From assembly GCF_000808535.1 (NCBI RefSeq), contig NZ_JWLV01000005.1:33607-97606 (forward strand): a stretch of 64,000 nucleotides of DNA, written 5' to 3'. Positions 39,398 to 49,728 of the stretch are shown here, piece after piece; positions within the stretch are counted from its first letter, which is position 1, and each line of letters starts with the position of its first letter. A program made the translations under genes and the position numbers. Source of the DNA: Vibrio sinaloensis (GTDB taxonomy: Bacteria > Pseudomonadota > Gammaproteobacteria > Enterobacterales > Vibrionaceae). The notes beneath the pieces were generated by a model that searched no databases, had not been told where the DNA came from, and worked only from the letters and a program-made list of their open reading frames with translations.

Positions 39398-40321
39398 ATG
39401 AACGAGCGCCGCGCTTTAGGATTAGGTTTATCTGCTGTACTACTCTGGTCAACAGTAGCGACTGCTTTTAAGCTCACGTTAGCCGAATTCACCCCGATTC
39501 AGATGTTAACCGTGGCGAGTATTGTCTCGGCACTGGCGCTGATGATTATCTGCGCGGCCACCGGTAAGCTAAAGCAATTACCCCGCACGTTTCTATCTAA
39601 CCCTTGGTACTACCTGCTACTTGGTGTCATCAACCCGCTGGCTTACTACATCATATTGTTCAAAGCCTACGATCTTCTGCCTGCCTCACAAGCGCAAGCC
39701 ATCAACTACAGCTGGGCGATCACCTTAACCTTAATGGCAGCGGTTTTCTTAGGGCAAAAGATTCGCAAACAGGATTGGGTCGCTTGTACGTTCAGCTATC
39801 TGGGCGTGATCGTTATCGCGACCAAAGGGGATGTGCTAGGTCTTAATTTTGACAGCCCATTAGGTGTTGGACTCGCGTTGCTATCTACGCTGCTTTGGGC
39901 TGGTTATTGGATCTTAAACGCGAAGAACAAAGCCGATCCGGTTGTTGGTGTGTTGCTTGGCTTTTTGGTAGCCATTCCTTTCGCTATTGGCTTAACACTC
40001 TACGAAGGCGCAAGTTTTAGTCACATCACCAACAAAGGTTGGCTTGCGGTTACGTACGTCGGCTTGTTTGAAATGGGGGTGACGTTCGTCCTTTGGCTAA
40101 GTGCTCTAAAGGCCACGCAGAATACGGCGCGTATCAGTAACCTCATTTTTGCATCGCCCTTCATTTCGTTAATGCTGTTGGCTTCGATTATTGGTGAGGA
40201 AATCCACCCAGCAACGCTATTTGGACTGGTGCTGATTATCACAGGCTTGGTGATCCAGCAGATCAAAATCGGCAAAAAAGATCGCGCTCAAAACGACCAC
40301 TCTAACGCACACAATAGCTAG
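39398..40321 (+). CDS. EamA-family (DMT) transporter
   Basis: A 307-residue inner-membrane protein with ten predicted helices in two EamA repeats (about 6-138 and 150-292). N-terminus MNERRALGLGLSAVLLWSTV; the first repeat has LLPASQAQAINYSWAIT, the second ATQNTARISNLIFASPFISL. Likely an exporter of amino acids or other small metabolites; the substrate is not predictable. The tail is basic (KIGKKDRAQN). AAGGA ribosome site. Its end overlaps the convergent HDOD gene by 4 bp. Confidence 0.88.
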   Translation: MNERRALGLGLSAVLLWSTVATAFKLTLAEFTPIQMLTVASIVSALALMIICAATGKLKQLPRTFLSNPWYYLLLGVINPLAYYIILFKAYDLLPASQAQAINYSWAITLTLMAAVFLGQKIRKQDWVACTFSYLGVIVIATKGDVLGLNFDSPLGVGLALLSTLLWAGYWILNAKNKADPVVGVLLGFLVAIPFAIGLTLYEGASFSHITNKGWLAVTYVGLFEMGVTFVLWLSALKATQNTARISNLIFASPFISLMLLASIIGEEIHPATLFGLVLIITGLVIQQIKIGKKDRAQNDHSNAHNS

Positions 40322-41142
40322 AAAAGTTGATACGCCAGTTCACTGCCCTGACCGCGAACGGCATCAATACTCGCCGCAAGCGTTGGAGAGACATGCAGTG
40401 CTATCGCAGCTTTGCTCGTTGTCAGGTAGTGCTGCTTCTCTTGCTCATCAAGCATGTTGTCCCAACGTTGGTGAATGTCTCGCGCTAAGTAGAGTAAACA
40501 TGCCAAACGTTTCGACTCTACCGCCTTCGCTGGGTGGTTAACATTGGCGATGGCATCCACCAGCTCGTTGGGGAATTGCCAGCTTTCTGCAAGCACGGCG
40601 CCCAGTTGCTGCGCGTCCGTACCTAATACTTCACGTTGAACCTGCGCGGCATTTTCCCCATTCCACACTCTTTGCTGAATATCGACGGCTTTTTCTGGCT
40701 CCAAGGCATGAATCATCAGCTCGCCAATGTTGTGCAATATCCCTGTGGTAAACGCTTCATTCGGGTCCAGTTTGATATCTTTGGCAATGGTGCTGGCAAT
40801 TGTCGCCACTTCAAAGGTACCAGCCCAATAATCTTTGATATTGAGGGTTTCGAGCTTAGGGAAGGTTGTCGCGAGAATCGAGGAAGAGATGAGATTACGA
40901 ATGGCGCCAATCCCAATTCGAACAATGGCGTCATTGATGTTGGCGATGCCTTTCACGCCGCCAAACTGTGCGGAGTTCGCCATCCTCAACACACGAGCCA
41001 ACAACACCTGATCCATCGACATTTTGCGCGCTAACTCGCCAAAGTCGATCGTCTCTCGATTGACCATTTCGAGTAACTCTTGCAGGACGCTTTCAATTCT
41101 GGGTAGTTCGTTAATACGGGAAATTAACGCTTCTTGACTCAT
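40318..41142 (-). CDS. HDOD-domain protein
   Basis: 274 residues from ATG 41142, which has AAAGGAG 8 bp upstream (a GTG 21 bp earlier is less likely). The HDOD fold occupies about residues 10-210: LARVLRMANSAQFGGVKGIA, NDAIVRIGIGAIRNL and LHNIGELMIHALEPEKAVDI. HDOD proteins are non-hydrolytic HD relatives used in signalling, often linked to cyclic-di-GMP or motility control. The usual catalytic HD pair is not seen; HNIG stands in its place. No partner gene is adjacent. Confidence 0.87.
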   Translation of the reverse strand: MSQEALISRINELPRIESVLQELLEMVNRETIDFGELARKMSMDQVLLARVLRMANSAQFGGVKGIANINDAIVRIGIGAIRNLISSSILATTFPKLETLNIKDYWAGTFEVATIASTIAKDIKLDPNEAFTTGILHNIGELMIHALEPEKAVDIQQRVWNGENAAQVQREVLGTDAQQLGAVLAESWQFPNELVDAIANVNHPAKAVESKRLACLLYLARDIHQRWDNMLDEQEKQHYLTTSKAAIALHVSPTLAASIDAVRGQGSELAYQLF

Positions 41143-41227
41143 AGGATTCACTCCTTTGACCACACTGCTATCTCACTAACTAAGTGTAGTACTAAAGAGT
41201 GAATTCTCAGTAATTATTCGTGTGACT

Positions 41228-42421
41228 TTACACCCACTGGCCAGCTACGAAACCTGAACTCCAGCACCACTGGAAGTTATAACCTCCCAGCCAACCGGTT
41301 ACGTCCATCACCTCACCGATGAAGTACAGCCCTTTAACTTGCTTACACTCCATGGTCTTTGAAGAGATATGATCGGTATTCACACCACCTAACGTCACCT
41401 CGGCGGTGCGGTAACCTTCAGTACCATTCGGCACAATCTGCCATTGCTGTAAGGTTTGGCTGATCGCTTTAAGTTGATTCACACCAAACTGCTTGAGTGG
41501 CTTATCTTCTAGTACTTTGCGTTCTATCAGTACCTCAACCAATCGCTTCGGCAAGACTTTAGCCAACGTGTTCTTCAAACTTTGATTCGGATGTTTTTCC
41601 AAGTTTTGACTGAGTAACTCATCCATATCAACATCAGGCACGAGGTTGATGGTCACCGTCTCACCCGGCTTCCAGTACGAAGATATCTGCAAAACAGAAG
41701 GGCCTGATAAACCACGGTGAGTAAACAACAGAGCCTCTTTAAAGACGGTGTTGTTTTCTGCTGTCAATTCGACCGGAATCGCGATGCCGGACAATTCAGC
41801 AAAATCTTCTTTGTCTTCTTTGTGCAAGGTAAACGGCACCAAGCCGGCCGTTGTTGGGACGATCGACAATCCAAACTGCTCGGCAATCTTATAGCCAAAT
41901 GGGGTCGCACCTAGCTTGGGCATGGATAAGCCACCCGTAGCGACAACCAGTGACTGACACTCTATCACGCTGGTGTTGGCGTGCAGCTCAAAGCCTGACT
42001 CTGTCTGTTCGATATGGTGAATATCTTGCTGGTAGCGCTGCTCTACCGATGATAACTGACACTCCGCAAGCAGCATCTTCACGATGTCTTTTGAGTTGTA
42101 ATCGCCCACGCAAAATAGCTGGCCATGATCGCGCTCTTCAAACTCGATGCCATGTTTGTAGATCATCGAGATAAAGTCCCAGTTGGTGTATTGAGCCAAC
42201 GCGGATTTTACGAAGTGTGGGTTTTGACAAAGGTAGTGTTTAGCCGTGACATCGTAGTTGGTGAAATTACAACGGCCGCCACCCGCAATTAGGATTTTGC
42301 GACCGGGCTTTTTGGCGTGGTCGAGCAGCAGCACACTGCGCCCTCGTTTACCTGCTTCTGCAGCGCACATTAAACCGGCCGCACCCGCACCAATAATGAC
42401 CACATCAAACTTTTCCGCCAT
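41228..42421 (-). CDS. NAD(P)/FAD-dependent oxidoreductase, HI0933/YhiN family
   Basis: 397 residues from ATG 42421. The N-terminal FAD-binding Rossmann motif VVIIGAGAAGLMCAAEAGKR is at about 6-25, followed by KPGRKILIAGGGRCNFTN, a HI0933 signature. The C-terminus has GLYFIGEVMDVTGWLGGYNF and WSSGFVAGQ. YhiN-family proteins are predicted flavoproteins (BaiN relatives) whose physiological substrate is not established. Single gene; a terminator precedes it (end of uspB). Confidence 0.9.
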   Translation of the reverse strand: MAEKFDVVIIGAGAAGLMCAAEAGKRGRSVLLLDHAKKPGRKILIAGGGRCNFTNYDVTAKHYLCQNPHFVKSALAQYTNWDFISMIYKHGIEFEERDHGQLFCVGDYNSKDIVKMLLAECQLSSVEQRYQQDIHHIEQTESGFELHANTSVIECQSLVVATGGLSMPKLGATPFGYKIAEQFGLSIVPTTAGLVPFTLHKEDKEDFAELSGIAIPVELTAENNTVFKEALLFTHRGLSGPSVLQISSYWKPGETVTINLVPDVDMDELLSQNLEKHPNQSLKNTLAKVLPKRLVEVLIERKVLEDKPLKQFGVNQLKAISQTLQQWQIVPNGTEGYRTAEVTLGGVNTDHISSKTMECKQVKGLYFIGEVMDVTGWLGGYNFQWCWSSGFVAGQWV

Positions 42422-42446
42422 GATACCCACTCAATCAAAGACCAAT

Positions 42447-42475
42447 AAAAAAGGATGTGCACGATGCACATCCTT
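42447..42475 (-). terminator. Terminator of uspB
   Basis: AAGGATGTGCA-tcg-TGCACATCCTT hairpin followed by TTTT ATT on the minus strand. Confidence 0.9.
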
Positions 42476-42532
42476 AGCAATTTAGGTCCGCTATTCTAGC
42501 GGTATTCGTGTTGCTTGCCAAATCATCAACGC

Positions 42533-42856
42533 TTAGAGAATGAACGCCGCAAGTAACGTAACACCTAGCAGGGACGTCGACAAAATAAACAACTCTCTGA
42601 CTCGCTCACATTTACCCGTAAATACCTCATCATGATGATGGTGATACTCTTTGCTTTTTAGGTAGTGATAGAGACGCACTTGCTTGGTGACATTACCGTG
42701 CGTGGTGAAGAAACCGTTGCCATCAACTTGCTGATATAACAGCGGATGGGCTTCACGCATGATGTAAATAAGAGAACGGAGCGCAGTGAGGTATCTGGCT
42801 AAATTGACGAGAGTCACCAACATTAGCGTGAATAGAATTGTGTCTGCATTGATCAT
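42533..42856 (-). CDS. uspB: Universal stress protein B
   Basis: A 107-residue membrane protein with helices at about 4-28 and 88-107 and a charged His-rich middle ([14 protein letters not shown]). It aligns with E. coli UspB ([41 protein letters not shown]). In E. coli it is RpoS-controlled and needed for ethanol resistance. GGAGG ribosome site. It lies with uspA and ftnA as in other vibrios. Confidence 0.92.
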   Translation of the reverse strand: MINADTILFTLMLVTLVNLARYLTALRSLIYIMREAHPLLYQQVDGNGFFTTHGNVTKQVRLYHYLKSKEYHHHHDEVFTGKCERVRELFILSTSLLGVTLLAAFIL

Positions 42857-42890
42857 CTTTTCCTCCCTACATCTTCTCAGAATGCCCAGA

Positions 42891-42918
42891 AGAAAAAGAC
42901 GACCTTTACAACGTCTTT
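42891..42918 (-). terminator. Terminator of ftnA
   Basis: AAAGACG-N10-CGTCTTT hairpin, then TTC-rich tail on the minus strand, 10 bp after the stop. Confidence 0.8.
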
Positions 42919-42927
42919 CGCTGAAAG

Positions 42928-43455
42928 TTATTCAGCAGAGGCATCCATGATAGAAGATGAGCCTTCTTTAGCTAGAGCGGCTAGATCTTTGTCGATAAAG
43001 AATAGCGCTTTACCATCTTCACCAACGAGTTCTAGCTTATCTAAAATCCCTTTAAATAACTTCTCTTCCTCGTGCTGCTCAGCAACGTACCACTGTAAGA
43101 AGTTGAAAGTTGAGTAGTCTTGAGACGTAAATGCCACGTGAGCGAGCTTGTTAATCTTCTGAGTGATCATTTGCTCATGCTCGAACGTTTCACGAAATAC
43201 TTCGCCAAGGCTTGAGAACTCATGCTTAGGTGCATCAATCGCACCTAAGATTGGCATCGCGCCTGTCTCACTTACATACGTAAATAGACGTTGCATGTGC
43301 TCCATCTCTTCTACGGCATGTGCGCGTAAAAATTCAGCCGCGCCTTCAAAACCTTTGTCTTCGCACCAAGCACTCATTTGTAAGTATAGATTGGATGAGA
43401 AAAATTCGAGATTAATTTGCTCATTCAATTGTTCAACCATTGCTTGTGAAAGCAT
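42928..43455 (-). CDS. ftnA: Non-haem ferritin
   Basis: A 175-residue four-helix-bundle iron-storage protein. Ferroxidase ligands are visible: Glu17 in [12 protein letters not shown], the ExxH pair EEMEHM (near residues 50-54), and later helix [12 protein letters not shown]. It oxidises Fe2+ and stores the mineral in a 24-mer. Divergent from uspA. No Fur box was recognised in the 154-bp intergenic region; the RyhB gene lies elsewhere in the window. Confidence 0.95.
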   Translation of the reverse strand: MLSQAMVEQLNEQINLEFFSSNLYLQMSAWCEDKGFEGAAEFLRAHAVEEMEHMQRLFTYVSETGAMPILGAIDAPKHEFSSLGEVFRETFEHEQMITQKINKLAHVAFTSQDYSTFNFLQWYVAEQHEEEKLFKGILDKLELVGEDGKALFFIDKDLAALAKEGSSSIMDASAE

Positions 43456-43609
43456 CTGCTTCTCCTACTAAGTCTATGAACTGTAAATGACTATAACATG
43501 TTTGTTACTTTAACACTTTGACGTATGAATGTGGATCTGAGATCACTACAACAAAACTTATTGGTTGGGGGTGCTAATCTTTAAACAGACACCTAAAGGA
43601 GATAGCACT

Positions 43610-44035
43610 ATGAGTTATCAACATATTTTGGTTGCCGTCGACCTCTCTGAAGACAGCAAACTTTTGATTGAAAAAGCCGTTTCTCTTGCCAAACCACTTG
43701 AAGCTGCCGTGTCGTTTGTGCATATCGATGTCAACTATGCTGAGCTCTACACTGGGCTGATTGATATCAACCTAGCTGAAACCCAGCATCAAGCAGTACA
43801 AGCGTCTCAAGCGCAACTTCAAGAGTTTGCCGATCACGCCAATTACCCCATCAAACATACGCTAGTGGGCAGTGGTGATTTGGGTAATGAACTGTGTGAA
43901 ACCATTCAAGAGTTCAACATTGATCTGGTGGTATGTGGTCATCACCAAGATTTTTGGAGTAAGTTGCTTTCCTCTACCCGACAATTAATCAATTGCTCTC
44001 CTGTCGATATGTTGGTCGTGCCACTTAAAGACTGA
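43610..44035 (+). CDS. uspA: Universal stress protein A
   Basis: A 141-residue cytosolic stress protein starting MSYQHILVAVDLSEDSKLL. AAGGAG lies just upstream of the ATG at 43610; an in-frame codon 45 bp earlier is unsupported. It is close to E. coli UspA along the whole length (YTGLIDINLAET, LVGSGDLGNEL, DLVVCGHHQDFWSKLLSSTR). The UspA subgroup lacks the ATP-binding G-2x-G-9x-G(S/T) signature, as here (GHHQDFW). Divergent from ftnA. Confidence 0.95.
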   Translation: MSYQHILVAVDLSEDSKLLIEKAVSLAKPLEAAVSFVHIDVNYAELYTGLIDINLAETQHQAVQASQAQLQEFADHANYPIKHTLVGSGDLGNELCETIQEFNIDLVVCGHHQDFWSKLLSSTRQLINCSPVDMLVVPLKD

Positions 44036-44091
44036 TCGAGAGGAAAATTTCCGCTAGACTGCAGAGCATTTATTGATAATGAGTATTAGTT

Positions 44092-44970
44092 ATGGGTTAT
44101 CTCTCTGCCGTCACCCTTTTATGGGCTTTCTCGTTTAGCTTGATCGGCGTTTACCTCGCCGGTCAGGTTGACTCTTGGTTCTCGGTCTTTATCCGTGTCG
44201 CACTCGCCAGCCTAGTGTTCTTACCTTTCCTACGTTTTAAAGGTATCGACCGTGGGCTCATTGCGAAACTGATGACCGTTGGTGGTTTTCAGCTTGGCTT
44301 GATGTACTGCTTCTACTACCAATCTTTCTTACTGCTTTCCGTTCCAGAAGTCCTTTTGTTTACCGTCTTCACGCCAATCTATGTCACCTTGATTTACGAT
44401 CTTTTAAAAGGACGATTTTCACCATGGTATTTAGTGACTGCGATAATTGCCGTGGCGGGCGCAGCTTTCATTAAGTTTGCTGGAATCAATGAAAACTTCG
44501 TGCTGGGCTTCTTAGTGGTTCAAGGGGCGAACCTGTGCTTCGCCATTGGCCAAGTGGGCTACAAATACATTATGGAGAAAAGCCCTGTTGACCTGCCACA
44601 ACATACGGTGTTTGGCTATTTCTACCTTGGTGCGCTCTGCGTCGCAACGATCGCCTTTGCCTTGATGGGCAACCTAGATAAGCTACCAACCACTCAAACA
44701 CAGTGGGGAATCTTGATCTACTTGGGCTTGATCGCGTCAGGCTTGGGGTACTTTGCGTGGAACAAAGGCGCCACCATGGTTAATGCAGGGGCACTGGCAG
44801 TCATGAACAATGCACTGGTTCCTGCAGGCTTAATCGTGAATATTCTGATCTGGAATCGAGATGTCGACCTAGTTCGACTCACCATTGGCGGCGCGATCAT
44901 CATGTTATCGTTGTGGGTCAACGAAACCTGGGTCAAAAGAAAGGTTGAACAAAGCTATCAATCGGCATAA
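44092..44970 (+). CDS. EamA-family (DMT) transporter
   Basis: 292 residues, ten predicted helices in two EamA repeats. N-terminus MGYLSAVTLLWAFSFSLIGV; central LLLSVPEVLLFTVFTPIYVT; second repeat WNKGATMVNAGALAVMNNAL. It resembles the carboxylate/amino acid/amine exporter group, substrate unknown. The ribosome site is weak (GAGTATT). It follows uspA by 56 bp and ends at a bidirectional terminator. Distinct in sequence from the other EamA protein at 39398. Confidence 0.87.
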   Translation: MGYLSAVTLLWAFSFSLIGVYLAGQVDSWFSVFIRVALASLVFLPFLRFKGIDRGLIAKLMTVGGFQLGLMYCFYYQSFLLLSVPEVLLFTVFTPIYVTLIYDLLKGRFSPWYLVTAIIAVAGAAFIKFAGINENFVLGFLVVQGANLCFAIGQVGYKYIMEKSPVDLPQHTVFGYFYLGALCVATIAFALMGNLDKLPTTQTQWGILIYLGLIASGLGYFAWNKGATMVNAGALAVMNNALVPAGLIVNILIWNRDVDLVRLTIGGAIIMLSLWVNETWVKRKVEQSYQSA

Positions 44971-44972
44971 AC

Positions 44973-45003
44973 AAAAACGCTCTCCTAATCGAGAGCGTTT
45001 TTT
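44973..45003. terminator. Bidirectional terminator
   Basis: AAAAACGCTCTC-ctaatc-GAGAGCGTTTTTT between convergent genes. Confidence 0.92.
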
Positions 45004-45007
45004 ATTG

Positions 45008-45562
45008 TTAATGCACCGCAGCGTCGGTCTGTGCTGCAACCAGTTCTGGAATAATCAAAGGTGTTTGGCGCTCGACTTGAGCTTCAAGTTTGTGCTGCTT
45101 CTTAAGCAATTTGCGTTGCTTCTTCGCCAACTTGAGGAGCTTCTTCTGCTGCTTATAGTGTTTTTTAAGCGCCTTCTTCGCCGCTTTAATTGATGTACTA
45201 CTTGAGATATCGACCACCGACTCTGTGGTCAGTGACGGCTTGTGAGTCGCCTTTGTTGCCGCTTTTTGCTTAACTTTATCAATCACACGTCTAACGGCCT
45301 GTGCTTTCTTGGCATCAACGACATCTGCGCGATCTTGTGTTGGCAACGCTTCTGCAAGTAAGCCGCAAGCTCTTTGTTGCTCTATCGGCTTATCTTGGCA
45401 CTTTTGAGGAGGAATCGCGGCAGGCTTACACAAAGAGCCTTGTGAAGAAGACGAACGCGCACACGAGCGGCAGACAAACTTAGGTTCAATCACCAAACGA
45501 TGAATGTCCCCTAGGTTTTCAGCGATCTGCTTACGATTCATCTTACAAAGACGTTTAGCCAT
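45008..45562 (-). CDS. Unrecognised protein with N-terminal Cys cluster and Lys-rich C-terminus
   Basis: 184 residues. The N-terminal third carries at least six Cys (CKM, FVCRSCARSS, LCKPAA, KCQDK, RACGLL), a possible zinc site. The C-terminal third (about 125-165) is a basic helix packed with Lys, Gln and Leu (AAKKALKKHYKQQKKLLKLA). I do not recognise a domain. The pattern could suit nucleic-acid binding, but that is only a guess. Single gene, upstream of the shared terminator and 100 bp after rsmJ. Confidence 0.6.
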   Translation of the reverse strand: MAKRLCKMNRKQIAENLGDIHRLVIEPKFVCRSCARSSSSQGSLCKPAAIPPQKCQDKPIEQQRACGLLAEALPTQDRADVVDAKKAQAVRRVIDKVKQKAATKATHKPSLTTESVVDISSSTSIKAAKKALKKHYKQQKKLLKLAKKQRKLLKKQHKLEAQVERQTPLIIPELVAAQTDAAVH

Positions 45563-45662
45563 GCTACTACTCCAGCTAAGAATACGAATAATTCTTAGTA
45601 AGATATACCTACATGACGGTTAATTAGCAAGCACTAAATGAAGATTTAATCGGCTTTGGGCA

Positions 45663-46442
45663 CTAAGTCATTGATGCTTTGACATAAACATCAAAACGAT
45701 TTTTTTTCGTTTCAATCGCCATAGCTGGGCGCTGTTCATCAAGCCAGTTTGCGTAGTCAGGACGCTTCACCACCACTCGCTTCGTTGCCAGTTCAAGTGC
45801 TGGTGCCAATAGACCATCCGCATCCAAGTCCGCGCCGACTAAAGATTGAAATACTCGCATCTCTTTCTTCACTAACGCACTTTTCTTTTTGTTCTCAGGG
45901 TGAGGGTACATTGGATCCAAGTAGACGACATCGGGTCTAACAAAGGACTCGTCGTTCACAAGGTCTTGCAACGCAGTGTGGCTAGAGGCATGGATCAAAG
46001 ACATACGCTCACCCACCCAGGTACCGATCTCTGGATCTTGCTGAGCACGAGTCAGCCCATCATCAAGCAAAGCAGCAACCACAGGGTGACGCTCAACCAT
46101 TTGTACTTTGCACCCTAGCGAAGCCAATACAAAGGCATCGCGCCCAAGCCCCGCCGTGCCGTCCAATACATGAGGGGTCGCCCCTTTGTTGAGCCCCGCC
46201 GCCTTCGCAATAGCTTGCCCCTTACCACCCCCGAACTTGCGTCGATGACCTACCGCACCGCCAATCAAGTCAACGTAAATGGCGCCTAGCTTAGGCTCGT
46301 CGACTTTGCGCAGCTCAAGACGCTCTGCGGTAAGCACTAAAGCAAACTGGCTTTGTGGGTTGTGCTCTAATCCCCAACGCTGAGCGATGCGCTCAAGCTG
46401 TTCATTCTGGTCTGGAGATTGACAAATAAGTTGTAACTGCAC
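45663..46442 (-). CDS. rsmJ: 16S rRNA (guanine1516-N2)-methyltransferase RsmJ
   Basis: A 259-residue SAM-dependent enzyme. Landmarks: [36 protein letters not shown], the SAM motif [15 protein letters not shown], catalytic-type VYLDPMYPH and [21 protein letters not shown] at 46442 is preferred over an upstream TTG: GGAG lies 6 bp before it and the N-terminus then aligns with E. coli RsmJ. Confidence 0.94.
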   Translation of the reverse strand: MQLQLICQSPDQNEQLERIAQRWGLEHNPQSQFALVLTAERLELRKVDEPKLGAIYVDLIGGAVGHRRKFGGGKGQAIAKAAGLNKGATPHVLDGTAGLGRDAFVLASLGCKVQMVERHPVVAALLDDGLTRAQQDPEIGTWVGERMSLIHASSHTALQDLVNDESFVRPDVVYLDPMYPHPENKKKSALVKKEMRVFQSLVGADLDADGLLAPALELATKRVVVKRPDYANWLDEQRPAMAIETKKNRFDVYVKASMT

Positions 46443-46492
46443 ATTAGGCTCCGATTCGAGGGGCAATAAAACTGGCGCAAGTGTAATGGATT

Positions 46493-49400
46493 TTAAGATT
46501 GGGCACTAACCCTATTCTCATCAATCAACTCCTCCACCAGCGTCGGAAGGGGTTTAGGTTTTCCGATAATGTAACCTTGCGCGTAATCCACGCCAAGCTC
46601 CATCAATTGGTCAATAATGCGCGTGTTCTCGACAAATTCAGCCACGGTTCGCTTACCCATTTGTTTCGCCAAATCATTGATTGAACGCACCATCAAATGG
46701 TCCATCTCATTGACATCGATATCGCGAACAAAGATGCCGTCTATTTTCACAATATCGACAGGCAGTTTTTTCAGGTAGCCAAACGAAGAGAGTCCTGAGC
46801 CAAAGTCATCCAAAGCGATCAAACACCCCAGTGCCTTTAACTGGCTAAAGAATTCGATGGCTTGCTTCATGTTGCTCATGGCCGCCGTTTCGGTAATTTC
46901 TAAGCAGACCTTGTTACACGGCACCGCGCTCTCTTGTAGCTTGTTGAGCAAAAACTGGATGAACTCTTGATTACCCATGGAATGACCAGACAGGTTGATC
47001 GCAACCTGACTGAGATTTTCCAGTGCAGCAGGATTCGCGCTAAACCAATCCAAGGTTTGGCTTACCACTTCTCGGTCGATCAAATGCGCAATGTTGTAGC
47101 GCTCAGATGCAGGCATAAAGATACCCGGTGAGATGTAACCACCATTCACATCACGAATCCTAACCAAGATTTCAAAGTGCATGCCTTTATCATCGTTGTC
47201 TAAGGCAATAATGCGCTGGGCGAACAGTTCAATGCGTTGGTTAGCAAGAGCATCATGTACTAAGTTCACGCTCTCCATTTCTTGCTCACGGCGACGCAGC
47301 TCTTGATCATCAAGGCAGTATAAGCTGTAACGATTACGCCCTTCCTCCTTCGCGACATGACACGCGGTATCCGCTTGTGCATGGACCATTTGCGGTGAAG
47401 AGGCAGTATGGTCAATCAATCGAATACCGATGGAACAGTTGAGGCTTAATCGGATGTCTTGCCAGACGAAAGGGTGCTCACCCAGATTATCGATGATCAT
47501 TTTCGCCAGTTTCTTCGCGTCTAACTCGGTACAATCTTTGAGAAGAATGGCGAACTCATCGCCTCCCATCCGCGCTAAGACCGTGTTGTAAGGCAAGACT
47601 TCTTCCAGCGTTCGCGCACAGAATTTGATCGCTTCGTCCCCTGCTTCATGACCTGCGGTGTCATTTAATACCTTAAGCTGGTCAAGATCGAGATACAGCA
47701 TTGCGTGAGTGCGCGTATAGCTTTCCACTTCCTGAAGTGCTTTGGTGAGCTCTTTTTCGAAAAAGTTGCGACTAAACGTGCCGGTTAAAAGGTCATGCCT
47801 GGCTTGATACGCCAATTGATCGGACAGTTTGCGCGTCTCGGTGATGTCCTCTCCGACAATGAGTAAATGCCCCGACTCGACCAAAGGGCGGATATTTTCG
47901 CGAATCCACAACACTTGTCCGTCAGCATGGCGATACTCAATCTCACGTCGCCAGACCCCTTTCATAACTTGTTTAGGTTGCAGCAGTACCTGACGCGGAA
48001 TAAGCGCATCCTCATGCAGATAAAACTCTCTCAAGCGATGACCTAAAATTTGGTCTGGCGTGTAACCAAGCAACTGTTCAGCAAATTGGTTCACTTGTTG
48101 GATACGGTTTTGGTCATCGAGCGTCACCATCATCACCGGCTGTTGGTCGTAATAGTGACTCAAGTTAGCCTCACGTTGGTACAATCGCTCTTCGGTAATT
48201 TTCCGAGTAGTGATGTCTTTGGCTTCAAGTAAGTAGCGCGCGGACTCTACGCCTGACGGGATCGGTTTGAGAGAGACTTCAAGAACTAACGCGCCCAACT
48301 CTTCATGCCAGATTTCTGCCTCAAATTGGGTTACCGTCTCGGCTTGCTGATCATCTAAGAAACGTTTGAACTGGGCGACGGCGTCTTCTTGCCAGTAACG
48401 ATGTTGCCAAATGGGCAAGTTTTGGCTGAAATCCTGACTGTAGAGCAACTCTTGCAACTTACGATTGCTCGACGTCACGCCTCCCTTTGAATCGAGCACA
48501 CCAATAAAGTGGTAGCTTTGGTCAAACACCATTTCAGTCAGCATTTGGCTTTCCGTCGCCAACTGTTCACTGCGCTTTAATCGGCTCAGGTAGTACACCA
48601 ACACCAAAATGATGATAAGTAAAACAGAAACCAGACTGGCTGCTAGATTAAGTTCACTTTGGTAGCGATCGGCAAACGATTGAGGTTTATTAAAAAACAT
48701 CGACGCCGCCACATCTTCTGCCCCAAGTCCCCATTTCTTTACAGCAACGTAATCTAACTTGATCTCTGGCGTACCAACTCGAACCTTAGGCAATTCTCCG
48801 CGCTCAATAATTTCTCTGAGCATTTCCCCTGTTTGCAACCCATGGACCAAACCACTTTGTATGACACCGCCGACCGCACCATAACCTAGCCCGAGATCAT
48901 GAACCATATAAACGGGTGCAGCTGAACGTAGATTCAGTTCTTTCCAAAGTTGCTTGTCGGAAATCACGTGGCCATTTTTGTCACGGTAGTAGACCCAAAA
49001 CAGTGCGGCACTCTTTGCGTTTAGCTCGCTAAGCGTATCGAGTAATTGATCGTAACTTTCTGGGACCAGCTGAGTAATTTTGTTGCGGTAATTAGGGTAA
49101 GTATCAATGAACTTTCCCACTTGTTGTCTCACCGCCTCTCCTGTTACGGAATGATCGCTGATCACATAAATCGACTCGACATTAGGTTGCAGACGCTCAA
49201 TAAGCGAAATGTTGCTGTAGAGGTCAATGTCTTCAATCAGCCCCGTTGCGGTTAAATTACTATGCAGACTAGGGTCATAGTTGTTGATACCGCCAAAGAC
49301 TACTGGCGTACTACCCAGCTGTTCACCCAAACGATTCATAAGGTTGAGCGCATTGTTATCGCTTACCACAACCGCTTGAAACTGTTCTTGGCCAAATTTG

Positions 49401-49636
49401 GTGATATACAGATCAAGCAGCAAGTCGAGGTACTCTTGGCTTTGATTACGTTTGGTATCGAGGTAGACGACTCGGGTGGAAATCCCTGAATCTTTTAGAG
49501 CGTTCTCTAGACCTTCTTGAAAACTGTCGGTCCAGAAAAATCCTTGATGGTATGAGTGAACGACCAGTACGTCAGTGTCTTTCGCATAAATCGAAGAAGA
49601 TAGAAATACCGCTAGAAGAATCAGACTAAAGCGCAC
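46493..49636 (-). CDS. Membrane sensor with GGDEF and EAL domains (cyclic-di-GMP turnover)
   Basis: About 1047 residues from GTG 49636, giving the signal sequence [19 protein letters not shown] periplasmic ABC-type substrate-binding sensor (about 20-330; [19 protein letters not shown]) and a membrane helix (about 345-365) are followed by two PAS-like domains (about 385-620). The GGDEF domain keeps [13 protein letters not shown]; the EAL domain has EIL for EAL plus [10 protein letters not shown]. Both could be active: synthase and phosphodiesterase. An ATG at 49738 would overlap the asnC start and ribosome site, so it is not chosen. It corresponds to a sensory GGDEF/EAL protein near asnC in other vibrios. 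Confidence 0.88.
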   Translation of the reverse strand: MRFSLILLAVFLSSSIYAKDTDVLVVHSYHQGFFWTDSFQEGLENALKDSGISTRVVYLDTKRNQSQEYLDLLLDLYITKFGQEQFQAVVVSDNNALNLMNRLGEQLGSTPVVFGGINNYDPSLHSNLTATGLIEDIDLYSNISLIERLQPNVESIYVISDHSVTGEAVRQQVGKFIDTYPNYRNKITQLVPESYDQLLDTLSELNAKSAALFWVYYRDKNGHVISDKQLWKELNLRSAAPVYMVHDLGLGYGAVGGVIQSGLVHGLQTGEMLREIIERGELPKVRVGTPEIKLDYVAVKKWGLGAEDVAASMFFNKPQSFADRYQSELNLAASLVSVLLIIILVLVYYLSRLKRSEQLATESQMLTEMVFDQSYHFIGVLDSKGGVTSSNRKLQELLYSQDFSQNLPIWQHRYWQEDAVAQFKRFLDDQQAETVTQFEAEIWHEELGALVLEVSLKPIPSGVESARYLLEAKDITTRKITEERLYQREANLSHYYDQQPVMMVTLDDQNRIQQVNQFAEQLLGYTPDQILGHRLREFYLHEDALIPRQVLLQPKQVMKGVWRREIEYRHADGQVLWIRENIRPLVESGHLLIVGEDITETRKLSDQLAYQARHDLLTGTFSRNFFEKELTKALQEVESYTRTHAMLYLDLDQLKVLNDTAGHEAGDEAIKFCARTLEEVLPYNTVLARMGGDEFAILLKDCTELDAKKLAKMIIDNLGEHPFVWQDIRLSLNCSIGIRLIDHTASSPQMVHAQADTACHVAKEEGRNRYSLYCLDDQELRRREQEMESVNLVHDALANQRIELFAQRIIALDNDDKGMHFEILVRIRDVNGGYISPGIFMPASERYNIAHLIDREVVSQTLDWFSANPAALENLSQVAINLSGHSMGNQEFIQFLLNKLQESAVPCNKVCLEITETAAMSNMKQAIEFFSQLKALGCLIALDDFGSGLSSFGYLKKLPVDIVKIDGIFVRDIDVNEMDHLMVRSINDLAKQMGKRTVAEFVENTRIIDQLMELGVDYAQGYIIGKPKPLPTLVEELIDENRVSAQS

Positions 49637-49728
49637 TAAAATAGCTCTCAGATGGGAAATAACTCTTTTAATAGTATCACTCTTGTTGATATTTTGAACT
49701 AAGAGCCCGACCTTATTGGGAGAGAAAT

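Noticed and set aside
43565..43609. 15-codon N-terminal extension of uspA.
   Set aside because: AAGGAG directly precedes the ATG at 43610, and UspA proteins begin there.
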